From NCBI GenBank assembly GCA_040756415.1, contig JBFLYZ010000013.1, positions 5,122 to 69,121 of the forward strand: a stretch of 64,000 bases of DNA, given 5' to 3'. The translations under genes were made by a program, and so were the position numbers. The stretch is from JBFLYZ01 sp040756415. Lineage in GTDB: Bacteria; Bacteroidota; Bacteroidia; JADZBD01. Shown piece after piece: positions 8,001 through 19,000 of the stretch; positions within the stretch are counted from its first letter, which is position 1; the number at the start of each line of letters is the position of its first letter. The notes below the pieces were generated by a model that was not told the DNA's origin, searched no databases, and saw only the letters and a program-made list of their open reading frames with translations.

Positions 8001-9386
8001 ATGAGTTACGATGTAATAGTGATAGGCAGCGGCCCGGGAGGCTATGTTGCCGCGATCCGCGCCTCGCAGCTTGGACTGAAAACAGCCATTGTTGAACGTG
8101 CCGAGCTGGGCGGTATCTGCCTCAACTGGGGTTGCATACCTACCAAGGCCCTGTTGAAATCCGCGCAGGTGTTCGAATACCTGAAGCATGCATCGGATTA
8201 CGGCATTAAGGTGAATGGTGGCGAGGCCGATTTCGGGGCGGTGGTGAAGCGTTCGCGCGAGGTGGCCGATGGGATGAGCAAGGGCGTGCAGTTCCTGATG
8301 AAAAAGAACAAGATCGATGTCATCAAAGGTTCCGGCAAGGTAAAGCCGGGCAAAAAAGTGGAGGTGGACGATGCGGGCAAGAAAAGCACGCATGAAGCGA
8401 AGCACATCATCATAGCCGTGGGAGCCCGTTCGCGCGCTTTACCCAACCTGCCCCAGGACGGTAAAAAGATCATCGGTTACCGCGAGGCCATGACCCTGCC
8501 CAGGCAGCCCAAAAGCATGGTGGTGGTGGGATCGGGGGCCATAGGCAGCGAGTTCGCCTATTTCTATGCGGCCATGGGCACCAAGGTCACCCTGGTGGAG
8601 TTCATGCCCAGCATCGTTCCGGTAGAGGACGAGGAAGTGTCAAAGCAACTGGAGCGCTCGTTCAAGAAGATGGGCATGGATGTGATGACCTCATCGGAAG
8701 TGCTTTCGGTCGATACCAAGGGCGATGGCTGCAAGGTTACGATCAGGAACAAGGTGGGCGAACAGAAGGTGGAATGCGATATCGTTCTTTCAGCGGTGGG
8801 CATTTCTGCCAACCTGGAGAACATAGGGCTGGAGGAAGTAGGCATTGCCACGGACAAGGGAAAGATACTGACCAATCCCTATTACCAGACCAATATACCC
8901 GGCTATTACGCTATTGGCGATTGCGTAGGCGGCCAGGCGCTGGCCCACGTGGCATCGGCCGAGGGTATTATCTGCGTGGAGAAGATCGCGGGGCATCATC
9001 CCGAGCCGCTCGACTACAACAATATTCCCGGGTGCACCTATACCTCGCCCGAGATCGCATCGGTAGGTTACACGGAGAAAAAAGCCAAAGAAGCCGGCTA
9101 CGAGATCAAAGTGGGCAAGTTCCCTTTCTCCGCTTCGGGCAAGGCCAGCGCAGCAGGCGCGAAAGAGGGCTTTGTGAAAGTGATCTACGATGCCAAGTAT
9201 GGCGAACTGCTGGGCGCTCATATGATCGGGCTGAATGTTACGGAGATGATTGCAGAGATCGTAGCCGCGCGCAAGCTGGAAACCACGGGCCACGAGATAC
9301 TCAAGTCCGTTCACCCGCATCCGACCATGAGCGAAGCCGTTATGGAGGCTACGGCCGCTGCCTATGGTGAGGTCATTCACCTGTAA
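8001..9386 (+). CDS. lpdA: Dihydrolipoamide dehydrogenase (E3)
   Basis: 461 aa, typical length. It reoxidises dihydrolipoamide of the pyruvate, 2-oxoglutarate and branched-chain dehydrogenase complexes and the glycine cleavage system, passing electrons through FAD to NAD+. The N-terminal FAD Rossmann motif VIVIGSGPGGYVAAI, the redox disulfide GGICLNWGCIPTK (C40/C45), the NAD-binding motif VVVGSGAIGSEFAYFY, the second FAD motif YYAIGDCVGG and the C-terminal active-site HPHPTMSEAV (His-Glu pair contributed to the dimer partner) are all intact. It is monocistronic as seen here, divergent from the hydrolase and convergent with the PLD gene, with a 2-bp gap between the two stops. Confidence 0.97.
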   Translation: MSYDVIVIGSGPGGYVAAIRASQLGLKTAIVERAELGGICLNWGCIPTKALLKSAQVFEYLKHASDYGIKVNGGEADFGAVVKRSREVADGMSKGVQFLMKKNKIDVIKGSGKVKPGKKVEVDDAGKKSTHEAKHIIIAVGARSRALPNLPQDGKKIIGYREAMTLPRQPKSMVVVGSGAIGSEFAYFYAAMGTKVTLVEFMPSIVPVEDEEVSKQLERSFKKMGMDVMTSSEVLSVDTKGDGCKVTIRNKVGEQKVECDIVLSAVGISANLENIGLEEVGIATDKGKILTNPYYQTNIPGYYAIGDCVGGQALAHVASAEGIICVEKIAGHHPEPLDYNNIPGCTYTSPEIASVGYTEKKAKEAGYEIKVGKFPFSASGKASAAGAKEGFVKVIYDAKYGELLGAHMIGLNVTEMIAEIVAARKLETTGHEILKSVHPHPTMSEAVMEATAAAYGEVIHL

Positions 9387-9388
9387 GA

Positions 9389-10531
9389 TCATTCCCTGAT
9401 GTTTCCCCTGCTTTTGATCGGGAGAAGCAGGCGGAGCAGCCATTTATAGTACTGGTAAGCTATCCAGTGCCAAAACCGGGTGAGGATACCCCTGTGCAGG
9501 CTTTTCCAGGTGATCTTTCTGCACCGCGTATTCATGACCTCTTCCAGGTGGCGGTGAAAGGTTTCGGCAAAATCCCTGTTGTCGATATCGGCATTCAGCT
9601 CTATGCTCCAATAGCGGCTCAGGTAATTCACATTGTACGACCCGACCGAGGCCCATTTTGAATCCACCACGATGGCCTTGCCGTGCATGACCGAATCGTG
9701 CCATTCGTACACCTCGACCTTATTGCGCGTGAGAAAATTGTACAGGTATTTCTCGGCCAGCCTGAAAAAGGGCAGATCGGATTTGCCGGCCAGGATGACC
9801 TTGATGCGCACGCCTCTTCTCACGGCCCGCTTCATGGCCCGCCTGAGGGAATGGCCCGGAAGAAAATAGCTGCCCGCAATAATGATCGAGCGCTCCGCCA
9901 TGGCAAAAGCATTTTTATAACTGAGGTAGGTATCGGTCTTGCCGATGATCCAGTCGTTGCGCCTGAACCGCACGTTCACACCGCCCGCTAAACCGGAGGG
10001 GCAGGGGTAATCAACGATACGTTTGTAGCTTCTGCGATGGAATATCCTCTCGCACAGCAGGTGCAGGTAACCGCACACTTCCCCATTGATCCGTACGGCA
10101 TAGTCCAGCCAGGCGCGTTCGTTAGCGGTGCCGCGGTACTTATCCGAGATATTGATGCCGCCTACCATGGCGGTCCTGCGGTCAGCAACCACTATCTTAT
10201 GGTGCAGCCGCCTGCCCAGGAAGATACTTTCGGACGAGAACAGCGGGGAAAAGAGTCTGAAGCGTATGCCGCTTTGAAGCATTTCATTCTTTGTTTTGCG
10301 CGATAGGCCCTTGGAGCCGAAGCCATCGGCCAGCAAAAACACCTTAACCCCACGGTGGGCCGCCTGCTTAAGCGATGCGATCACCTGCCTGCCGGTCTCA
10401 TCTTCTTCCAGGATATAAACCTGCAGGTGGATGACCTCTTTCGCTTCCGCGATCAGCCTCTCCAGCTCCGCGAAATAGGTCTTCCCGTGATGGATCAGCT
10501 TCACCGACTCGGCCTGGCAATAGTTCTTCAT
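9389..10531 (-). CDS. Phospholipase D-family protein, probable cardiolipin synthase (ClsB-like)
   Basis: 380 aa with two HKD motifs: HHKIVVADRRTAMVGG near residue 112 and HGKAIVVDSKWASVGSYN near residue 282, each with the H-x-K-x4-D pattern. Two-HKD enzymes of this size make cardiolipin by transphosphatidylation. There is no N-terminal membrane anchor pair, so it resembles E. coli ClsB more than ClsA. The basic C-terminus (WHWIAYQYYKWLLRLLLP) may bind the membrane. The ATG is preceded by TAGTTTTG only 4 nt upstream, pointing to a leaderless transcript. Substrate specificity cannot be read from the sequence; a nuclease or another phosphatidyltransferase role is possible. Confidence 0.85.
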   Translation of the reverse strand: MKNYCQAESVKLIHHGKTYFAELERLIAEAKEVIHLQVYILEEDETGRQVIASLKQAAHRGVKVFLLADGFGSKGLSRKTKNEMLQSGIRFRLFSPLFSSESIFLGRRLHHKIVVADRRTAMVGGINISDKYRGTANERAWLDYAVRINGEVCGYLHLLCERIFHRRSYKRIVDYPCPSGLAGGVNVRFRRNDWIIGKTDTYLSYKNAFAMAERSIIIAGSYFLPGHSLRRAMKRAVRRGVRIKVILAGKSDLPFFRLAEKYLYNFLTRNKVEVYEWHDSVMHGKAIVVDSKWASVGSYNVNYLSRYWSIELNADIDNRDFAETFHRHLEEVMNTRCRKITWKSLHRGILTRFWHWIAYQYYKWLLRLLLPIKSRGNIRE

Positions 10532-10535
10532 GGCG

Positions 10536-10543
10536 CAAAACTA
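10536..10543 (-). promoter_or_regulatory. -7 box TAGTTTTG, 4 nt before the PLD start codon
   Basis: Exact TANNTTTG match on the minus strand with CGCC between it and the ATG at 10531. No TTG at 17 nt. The position implies transcription starting at or beside the start codon. Confidence 0.4.
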
Positions 10544-10613
10544 CTAAACGCCTGCGCTAAGAAGGGGTAATTTGGTTTTAATTGCCTAATTTAGCTTACC
10601 AATTTGCCTACCC

Positions 10614-12347
10614 ATGAAAAAAACGACCCTGCTCTTTACCCTGCTTTATTCCCTCAGCTTTTTTGCTCAGACCAATATCATCAGCACCAATCCGGTTGCT
10701 GAACAGGTCATGATGGGAAACTATAATCCCTCCCTTTACCTGGCCTCCAACATCATCAACTCGCCCGATTCGATCACGGCAGGAATCAACGCCCGCATAT
10801 CGCCCGATTCGCTGAAGAGCTATATCGTCAAGCTGGCCTCGTTCAGGAACAGGAATACGGGCAGCGATACCGTATCATCACAAAAAGGGGTGGGTGCCTC
10901 CCGCAGGTGGGTGTACTCGAAGTTCCAGCAGTTCAGCGCTGCCAATGAGAACCGGCTTATTCCCTCTTACCTTCAGTTTGACCTGGGTATTTGTGGCATG
11001 ACCCGGCACCGCAACATTTTTGCCGTGCTTCCCGGCATGGATACGGCCGATAAGTCCATCATCATCATTGAGGGCCATATGGACAGCCGCTGCGAAGGCT
11101 TGTGCGATACGGCCTGCAACGCGCAGGGCGTGGAAGACAATGCCAGCGGCACGGCCCTCGTGATCGAGCTCTGCAGGGTGATGAGCAGGTATTCGTATAA
11201 CCATACCATCGTATTCCTGGTAACGATAGGAGAGGAGCAGGGCCTGTATGGTGCCGAAGCTTTCGCTGACTATGTGCAGGTAAAAGGGATAGAGGTAAAG
11301 GCCGTGCAGAACAACGATGTGATCGGTGGGATCATCTGCGGGCAAACCTCATCGCCTCCCAGTTGCCCGGGTGTTAACACGATTGACAGCACCCAGGTAC
11401 GCCTGTTCTCGTTCGGCAATTTCAATTCCAGGCACAAGGGCCTGGCACGCTTCATCAAACTGGAGTACAGGGAGGAGCTGCTCCCCCTGGTGAGCGTTCC
11501 CATGCTGGTCTCTATCATGAGCCCCGAGGACCGGACCGGCCGGAGCGGGGATCACGTTCCTTTCCGGCAGCACAATTACGCGGCCATGCGTTTTACCTCG
11601 GCCAACGAGCATGGCGATGCCAACGTGAGCAATATGAGCTATTCCGACCGCCAGCATACAACGCGGGATACGCTGGGAGCCGATACGGATAACGACCTGA
11701 TGGTCGACAGCTTTTTCGTGGACTTTAACTACCTGGCGCGTAACGCCTGCATCAATGGCAACTCAGCGGCTATGCTGGGCATTGGTCCCAAACAGCCGAA
11801 CATGAGCATTACAGTGACCGGATACAATACGGTGCGCATACAGATCACCCAGCAGACCCAATACGCGGTGTACCGGCTGGGCGTTCGCGTACCCACCAAT
11901 AACGACTGGGATACGATCTATACCCTATCGGGCACCGTGGATACATTCTATATCCCCAATCCGGGCATGCACTACTTCCAGGTGATGAGCGTAGATACGA
12001 ACGGGATCGAAAGCCTGCCTTCCCAGGAATACATGCTGAACATGACAGGTGCCGCGGAAACCAGTGATGTTCCCCGCAACATCGAGCTGATGCAGAACAG
12101 GCCCAATCCTTTTGACGAGGCCACTTATATCTCGGTGCTGGTCAATGAGCCTGTTCAGTACGGATCGGCCTGGGTGCTCATTACCGACCTTTCGGGCAAA
12201 GAAGTGCAGAAACTCGATATTCAACTGAACCAGGGTATCAACGAGATACTTTTCGAACATGGCTACGGGCGTAGCGGGATTTACAACTATACACTGTATA
12301 TCGACAGCAAGCCGGTGCAAAGCAGGCAGATGATATTCGCGAACTGA
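10614..12347 (+). CDS. Secreted M28 family zinc peptidase with T9SS type A sorting domain
   Basis: 577 aa. Signal peptide KKTTLLFTLLYSLSFFAQ at residues 2-19. The central M28 domain carries metal-binding motifs EGHMDSRCE (His-x-Asp), VEDNASGTA (bridging Asp), TIGEEQGLYGAE (Glu-Glu) and a late GDHVPFRQHNYAAM segment. M28 peptidases are aminopeptidases or carboxypeptidases using two zinc ions. A fibronectin-like stretch (about 395-480) precedes the C-terminal type A sorting domain (NRPNPFDEATYISV, DLSGKEVQKL, GIYNYTLYIDSK), which directs export through T9SS to the cell surface or medium. It stands alone between the divergent PLD gene and the SprB gene. The catalytic call is confident; the substrate is unknown. 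Confidence 0.93.
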   Translation: MKKTTLLFTLLYSLSFFAQTNIISTNPVAEQVMMGNYNPSLYLASNIINSPDSITAGINARISPDSLKSYIVKLASFRNRNTGSDTVSSQKGVGASRRWVYSKFQQFSAANENRLIPSYLQFDLGICGMTRHRNIFAVLPGMDTADKSIIIIEGHMDSRCEGLCDTACNAQGVEDNASGTALVIELCRVMSRYSYNHTIVFLVTIGEEQGLYGAEAFADYVQVKGIEVKAVQNNDVIGGIICGQTSSPPSCPGVNTIDSTQVRLFSFGNFNSRHKGLARFIKLEYREELLPLVSVPMLVSIMSPEDRTGRSGDHVPFRQHNYAAMRFTSANEHGDANVSNMSYSDRQHTTRDTLGADTDNDLMVDSFFVDFNYLARNACINGNSAAMLGIGPKQPNMSITVTGYNTVRIQITQQTQYAVYRLGVRVPTNNDWDTIYTLSGTVDTFYIPNPGMHYFQVMSVDTNGIESLPSQEYMLNMTGAAETSDVPRNIELMQNRPNPFDEATYISVLVNEPVQYGSAWVLITDLSGKEVQKLDIQLNQGINEILFEHGYGRSGIYNYTLYIDSKPVQSRQMIFAN

Positions 12348-12617
12348 CACGCGCCCGGTACCGGGCAAGAGGAGCGGGCTCTGCCGTTCAGTATGAAATT
12401 GGGCGCAGATCCTTAGCTGCTGGCCAACAGGTGTTTGCGCTTTTTAGCTTGTACCCATCCCCCGCACGGGACAAATAGAGGAAATCCTCCTTTTCCTGCA
12501 ACCTGCCGGATGTTTATAAATTCCTCTTTTTTAGGCTAATGGGCATGCAACTTTCAGCCCCGCCCTGTTGTCTTCAAAAAGGATAGTAAAAATCAACAAA
12601 AAGCCTTCAGAAACAGC

Positions 12618-12625
12618 TAATTTTG
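12618..12625 (+). promoter_or_regulatory. -7 box TAATTTTG upstream of SprB-repeat gene
   Basis: Exact TANNTTTG match with CACCC between it and the ATG at 12631, again implying a nearly leaderless mRNA. No TTG at 17 nt. The 283-bp gap before the gene (12348-12630) also contains a perfect 14-nt palindrome (GCCCGGTACCGGGC, 12353-12366) without a U-tract; nothing else was recognised there. Confidence 0.4.
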
Positions 12626-12630
12626 CACCC

Positions 12631-15600
12631 ATGAACAAACTGTACAAAGTACTATTCACCCTAAGCCTGTTTGCAGGTATAGGTACTGCCAGCGCCCAGA
12701 ACGAGACCAATGAGTCGATGCAGGATTGCCCGGGCATACCGGGTGCCTGCGGATATCCTTCTGTCAATACCCCTCCTGACAAAAACAGCCCGGTACCCCT
12801 CAATGGTAACGGCTCTCTGGGGCAGACATACAACTTTGCCAAGTGCGGACTTAACTACGTGCAGGCTTCCCAGCGCCTGAAAAAGCGGGGTTCTAACGGC
12901 TGGGGCGTTAATCAGCCGGCCCCTTATGTTATTACCGGCATACCCACCTGTTTCGTGATAGAAAGGGCCTATATGTGGTCCAGCATGTCGGGTACGGCCA
13001 TTAACTTCAACATTACCGTGGTTAATCCGCAAGCTCAGACCTTCACCTTCCCGGCCACTACCATAGGCACGGGACCGGATAAATGCTGGGGCTACGGAGG
13101 CACCACATCTTATCGCGTTGACGTTACCGCTGCCATTACCGGCAACGGCACGTACACCATCAGCGGCTTTCCCACCAACCCGCCCACACCCCAAAAGGAC
13201 ACCGATGGAGCTACTCTCTTCATCATCTACAGCGATCCAACTGCCAATTATCGCGGCCACATGGTGATCCATGACGGATGCGTGGTAGGTATTGGCGGTA
13301 ACACTACTCAAACCATGACCGGTATCAACGCCTGCGCTAATTCTATTTATGCCCGCGCCTTCTGTATGACAGGCGACTGGCAGCTCAACGGCATTTCCGG
13401 TAACTGGAACGGTTCGCCCATCAATATTCCATGGAACTGGTGGAACTTCGACCAGGTGGCAACCAATGTAACAGCCGGCCAGAATACCGCTGTATATACC
13501 CATGCGGGTCTCAACGACTGCTACAATTGGGTGGTGATGGGCCTGTATTACCGAACCAATACCTGCACCACCTGTCCACAGACCACGGCTTTGACCATTA
13601 CGCCTAACCCTACCCAACCCACCTGTAATTCCTGTAACGGTATAGCCTCGGTGACGATAACAGGGGGAAGTCCGCCCTATACCTATTCCTGGGTGCCTGG
13701 TAATTCTACCACTCAGGCTATCAGTAACCTTTGTCCGGGCACCTATACGGTCTATGTTTCGGATGCCAGTTGCAACCAGGGCAGCACCACTATTACGCTG
13801 AACTCGGTCAACGCTACCATCAACACCAGCACCTCTTCCACCCCCGCACTGTGTTTTGGCAGTTGTAGTGGCACGGCCACCGTTACTCCATCGGGAGGCA
13901 CTGCACCTTATTCTTACACGTGGGCCACTACACCGGTTCAGAGCACGCAAACGGCTACGGGCCTCTGCGCGGGAACCTATTCCGTTCAGGTGGCGGATGC
14001 CAACGGATGCACGGCCACTACCACCGTAACGGTTACGGAACCACCGCAGCTTACGGCAAGCATACTGGCCAACGTTAACCCGAGCTGTTTTGGCGGAAAC
14101 AACGGTGGCGCAGCCGTGCAGGCTACGGGCGGAACACCTAATTACTCATACAGTTGGGCTCCTTCGGGAGGCAGCGGGGCCAGCGCCACGGGCTTAACGG
14201 CCGGGTCGTACACCTGCTATGTGACCGATGCCAACGGCTGTACGACCACCGCAACGGTTACTCTGGGACAACCTCCCGCACTTACCTTACAGGCGCAGGG
14301 CTTTGCCGAGACCTGTAACGGTGCTTGCGATGGACAGGTAGTATGTATACCCGGTGGCGGAACCCCTTCTTATACCTACAGTTGGAGCAACGGCTGCACA
14401 AGCCCGGGCTGTATGCCGGTTTGCTCGGGCACTTACACTATAGTTGTGACCGATGCCAACGGATGCACCATACAAGATACAGCGATCGTTTCCTCGCCTC
14501 CGGGATTGACACTGCAGACCAGCACTACTCCCGAGCTTTGCAGCCAGGCCAACGGCACCGCTACGGTTACTCCCAGCGGAGGCACACCGGGTTATACCTA
14601 TACCTGGAGCACTACGCCTTTGCAAAGCTCGGCTACGGCAACCGGCCTTTCAGGGGGAACATATACCGTAACGGTCACCGATGCCAATGGCTGCTCGCAA
14701 ACCACCACGGTTACCGTGCTCAATCCCTCCGGAGTGATCGCAAGTACCACTTCCTTTACGGATGTGACCTGTTTCAACCTCTGTGACGGCACTGCCAATG
14801 TGCTGGCTACGAACGGAGCTACTCCGTATGTTTATTCCTGGAGCACGAACCCTTCGCAAAATACGGCCAACGCCAGCGGCCTGTGTGCCGGAACCTATAT
14901 CTGTTATGTGACCGATTCCAACAATTGCGTTGATACGGCCACTGTGACGATAAGCCAGCCCACCCAGCTTACTGCTACGGCATCGCAGAACCAGGCTATT
15001 TGTGCGGGAGGCACCACTACGATAAGCGGTTTGGCCCAGGGAGGCACGCCTGCGTATACCTACGCCTGGGCGCCTTCGGGCAGCGGCACCTCTGTCAGCG
15101 TAACGCCTACGGCCACCACGATCTATACCCTCACGGTCACCGATGCCAATGGCTGCACCGCCACTGCCACCACCACCGTAACCGTGAACGCTCTGCCCGT
15201 ATTCAATATTATTGCTGATGACAGCTCGGGCTGCGTAACGCATTGCGTCAATTTCAGCGCCAGCTTAAGCACAGGCACTTTTGCCTGGAGCTATGGTGAT
15301 GCTTCTACCGGCAATACTGCAACGCCCAATCACTGCTATACGGTGCCCGGTTCATATGATGTAACGCTGACCATTACCGATGCCAACAGTTGTTCGACTA
15401 CGGTGACCGTTAACGGGATGATCAATGTTTATCCCATGCCGACTGCCGACTTTTCCATGAGCGCTGAATCGGCCTCTATACTCGAGCCCAATGTGTGCTT
15501 TACCAACGGCTCGGTGGGGGCTACTATTTACAGTTGGGACTTTGGCGATGCGGGAAGTCCGTACAACAGCAGCACGCTGCAGGATCCCTGCCATACCTTC

Positions 15601-15978
15601 AGCGATACAGGCACTTTCTGCATTACGCTCTGGGTTGAAACCCCCTACGGCTGCCGCGACACGATCAGCTATTGCCTCATCATCGAGCCCGACTTTACCT
15701 TTTACGCTCCCAACGCGATCACTCCCGATGGAGACGGAATCAATGACGACTTCTTCCCCAAAGGAACAGGCTGGGATCCCGCCAACTATACATTGTATAT
15801 CTTCGACCGCTGGGGCAATATGATCTTCCAGACCGATGATATGAACAAGCATTGGGACGGTAAAGTGCAGGGGCATAGCGACCTGGTACAGGAAGATACC
15901 TATGTTTGGAAAGTAGTGCTGAAAGACTTTACCGGGGCCCAGCACCAGTATGTGGGCCATGTTTCGGTGATCCGATAA
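12631..15978 (+). CDS. SprB-repeat/PKD surface adhesin with T9SS type B (gliding-associated) C-terminal domain
   Basis: 1,115 aa from ATG 12631; an upstream in-frame ATG at 12568 would precede the -7 box. Signal peptide ends GIGTASAQ. An N-terminal beta-rich domain of unknown family (about 25-310; segments GATLFIIYSDP and HMVIHDGCVVG) is followed by about seven SprB-type repeats of about 76 aa, each with C-x-G-x(2-3)-G, GGTP-Y-Y-W, GTYT-V-DANGC. Two PKD domains follow (CVTHCVNFSA and YSWDFGDAG), then the type B CTD with NAITPDGDGINDDFFP, IFDRWGNMIFQTDD and YVWKVVLKD. By analogy with SprB of Flavobacterium johnsoniae it is exported by T9SS and displayed as an adhesin. An intrinsic terminator follows the stop. 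Confidence 0.92.
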   Translation: MNKLYKVLFTLSLFAGIGTASAQNETNESMQDCPGIPGACGYPSVNTPPDKNSPVPLNGNGSLGQTYNFAKCGLNYVQASQRLKKRGSNGWGVNQPAPYVITGIPTCFVIERAYMWSSMSGTAINFNITVVNPQAQTFTFPATTIGTGPDKCWGYGGTTSYRVDVTAAITGNGTYTISGFPTNPPTPQKDTDGATLFIIYSDPTANYRGHMVIHDGCVVGIGGNTTQTMTGINACANSIYARAFCMTGDWQLNGISGNWNGSPINIPWNWWNFDQVATNVTAGQNTAVYTHAGLNDCYNWVVMGLYYRTNTCTTCPQTTALTITPNPTQPTCNSCNGIASVTITGGSPPYTYSWVPGNSTTQAISNLCPGTYTVYVSDASCNQGSTTITLNSVNATINTSTSSTPALCFGSCSGTATVTPSGGTAPYSYTWATTPVQSTQTATGLCAGTYSVQVADANGCTATTTVTVTEPPQLTASILANVNPSCFGGNNGGAAVQATGGTPNYSYSWAPSGGSGASATGLTAGSYTCYVTDANGCTTTATVTLGQPPALTLQAQGFAETCNGACDGQVVCIPGGGTPSYTYSWSNGCTSPGCMPVCSGTYTIVVTDANGCTIQDTAIVSSPPGLTLQTSTTPELCSQANGTATVTPSGGTPGYTYTWSTTPLQSSATATGLSGGTYTVTVTDANGCSQTTTVTVLNPSGVIASTTSFTDVTCFNLCDGTANVLATNGATPYVYSWSTNPSQNTANASGLCAGTYICYVTDSNNCVDTATVTISQPTQLTATASQNQAICAGGTTTISGLAQGGTPAYTYAWAPSGSGTSVSVTPTATTIYTLTVTDANGCTATATTTVTVNALPVFNIIADDSSGCVTHCVNFSASLSTGTFAWSYGDASTGNTATPNHCYTVPGSYDVTLTITDANSCSTTVTVNGMINVYPMPTADFSMSAESASILEPNVCFTNGSVGATIYSWDFGDAGSPYNSSTLQDPCHTFSDTGTFCITLWVETPYGCRDTISYCLIIEPDFTFYAPNAITPDGDGINDDFFPKGTGWDPANYTLYIFDRWGNMIFQTDDMNKHWDGKVQGHSDLVQEDTYVWKVVLKDFTGAQHQYVGHVSVIR

Positions 15979-15991
15979 GAATCAGTAGTCA

Positions 15992-16019
15992 AGAGACGCC
16001 TTCGGGCGTCTCTTTTTTT
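15992..16019 (+). terminator. Intrinsic terminator after SprB-repeat gene
   Basis: A 9-bp perfect stem AGAGACGCC / GGCGTCTCT closes a TTCG tetraloop (the extra-stable C-UUCG-G form) and is followed by a run of T. It lies 14 bp after the stop at 15978. Confidence 0.9.
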
Positions 16020-16098
16020 CACGCACATATCATGTAGGCTTAAAGTGCTGAATTGCAGGGTTGAATAAATCTGATTAATTTTACCATGATATTCTGAG

Positions 16099-19000
16099 GT
16101 GAAAAAATCCATGTATGTAGCATCTGCGCATTATCGTTTTCCTCTTCCTTCAAAAAGACACTATCTTTTAGCCTGCTTCCTTGTTTTTTTTTCCAGCGCG
16201 TGGTCGCAGCTCAGCGTAACACCGAATCCTTCCCTCACCACCCTTATCAATGCGCTGGGCGGCCAGGGACTTACTATTTCAAATCCCCAGCTTAACTGCC
16301 CTGCCGGAGCCTACGGTACGTTCACCACCGGGGTTTCTAACCTTGGATTGCCGAACGGCATACTGCTCACCACAGGTTCGGCCATGAACGCGGTGGGCCC
16401 CAACAATTTACCGTCTGCCGGAACCTGCAACGGAACCATAAGCAACGATCCGCAGCTCAACACCATCGAGCCGCTTGCCGACTACGACCTCTGTGTTCTC
16501 GAGTTCGATATTATCCCGCAGTGCAGTACGCTGACCATACGCTTCGTGTTCGGGTCGGAGGAATATCCCGAGTTCGTCAATTCGTCATTTAACGATGCCT
16601 TCGGCTTTTTTATTACCGGCCCCGGTCCCTATCCCAACTGCCAGAATAATTTTTACAATAACACCAATGTGGCCACGCTGCCCAATAACATTACCCCGGT
16701 GACGATTGATAATGTGAATAACATTGTCAACAGCACCTATTACGTGAACAATACGAACGGTACCACCGTTCAGTACGATGGCTTCACCACCGTGCTGACC
16801 CGTACGGTCCAGCTCTGCCCCTGCCAGCAATATCATTTTAAAATTGCCATTGCCGATGCGGGCGACTGCATTTACGACTCAGGCGTGTTCATAGATTTCA
16901 TGCAATGCTCTTCCGTGCTTACCGCCACCACCACTTCGGTCAATGCCGGATGTAATGGCTGTGTAGGCTCCGCCACCGCCACGGCCAGCGGCACCATAGG
17001 GCCTTATACCTACAGTTGGACGACTACGCCAGCGCAGACCACCGCCACGGCTACAGGCCTTTGCCCGGGCACTTATACCGTATATGTGAACGATGCGCTG
17101 AGCTGCACGCCCGCCATCACATCGGTGGTGACTATATCGGGAAGCCCTCCCATGACGACTACCCAGTCGGGCACCAATGTGACTTGTTTTGGAGGTAATA
17201 ATGGCACGGCCACCGTAACTCCAAGCGGAGCGCAGCCCCCGTATTCGTATTCATGGACCACTACGCCCGTACAAACCACTCAAACAGCCACCGGGCTTAC
17301 GGCAGGCACTTACACGGTAACGGTGACCTCATCCAACGGATGCACAGCCCAGCAGGTGGTGACCATAACACAGCCGCCCGCATTGTCCCTCACCTCATCG
17401 CAGGTCAACCTGTTGTGTAACGCGCAGTGTAATGGAAGCGCTACGGTGAACGTATCGGGCGGCACGCCCGGCTACACCTATGCCTGGTCGCCTTCGGGCG
17501 GTAACGGGGCCACGGCCGGCAATCTTTGCGCAGGCAATTATATCTGCACCGTAACGGACGCCAATGGATGCAGCATTACTCAGTCATTTACCATTACGCA
17601 GCCCCCTGCGCTAAGCGCAAGCATTATCGGTAACATTAATCCGTCTTGTTTCGGGGGCAGCAACGGAAGCGCAGCCGCGCAGGCTACGGGCGGTACGCCC
17701 AATTATACCTATAGCTGGGCGCCTGCGGGCGGCAGCGGTGCCACAGGCACCGGCTTGTCGGCAGGCTCGTATACCTGTTACATAACTGATGCCAACGGGT
17801 GCACGACCACTACCACCGTTACGCTTGGCCAGCCCACGGCTCTTACCATACAAGCTCAGGGTTTTGCCGAGACCTGTGCCGGGGCCTGTGACGGACAGGT
17901 GGTATGCATCCCCTCGGGAGGCACCACCCCATACACCTATTCCTGGAACAATGGCTGCAACACGCCCGGGTGCATGCCTGTTTGCAGCGGAACGTACACC
18001 ATTTTTGTTACCGATGCCAATGGTTGTACCATACAGGATACTGCGATCGTCAATTCCCCTCCGGGGATCACGCTTACGACCTCTTCGGTACAGGCCACAT
18101 GCAACCTTCCCAACGGATCGGCCAGCGTTACCGCTACAGGCGGGTCGGGGAACTACACCTATTCCTGGACCACCACCCCGGTTCAGAACGGTTCTACCGC
18201 CAACGGTATCCCTGGCGGTACCTATACGGTGGTTGTTTCCGATGGCAACGGGTGCACCGCCTCAGCTACCATAGTGGTCCCATCGGCTCCTGCGGTCACC
18301 TCATCACTTACCTCACAGACCAATATCAATTGTTTTGGCGCCTGTAACGGCAGCGCAACGGTAACAGCAGGAAGCGGCACGCCCCCTTATACCTATTCCT
18401 GGACCACCAACCCGGTGCAGAACACCGCGGCTGCCAACGGCCTGTGCGCAGGAACTTATACCTGTTATGTGACCGATGCCAACAACTGTGTGGACACCAC
18501 TATCGTGACCATTACCCAGCCTGGTCCGCTGCAGGTCAACGCCTCGCAGAACCAATCCATCTGTTCGGGCTCTTCCGTAACCATCAGCGGGCTTGCCCAG
18601 GGCGGCACACCTGCCTATACTTATGCCTGGGCCCCTACGGGTACGGGCACCAGTTTCACTGATTCGCCCGGTGCGACCACCACCTATACCCTTACCGTTA
18701 CCGATGCCAACGGCTGTACAGATACCGCCATGACCACGGTTACCGTTAACGCGGCCCCGGTATTTACCATTGCGGCCAACGACAACGATGGATGCGTAAC
18801 GCACTGCGTCACCTTTAGTTCTTCGCTGACCAACGGTACGTCTTATAGTTGGGACTTTGGGGATGGCTCGAATACCACCGGGTCAGGGCCCGTTCACTGC
18901 TATACCGTTCCGGGTACCTATACGGTGGTGCTGACCATTGCTGATGCCAACGGATGCTCAGCGACCGTTACCGTTAACAACATGATCATTGTTTATGCCA

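Noticed and set aside
12661..13950. 429-aa minus-strand frame within the SprB-repeat gene
   Set aside because: Low-complexity antisense of repeat-rich coding sequence; the plus strand has signal peptide, repeats and CTD.
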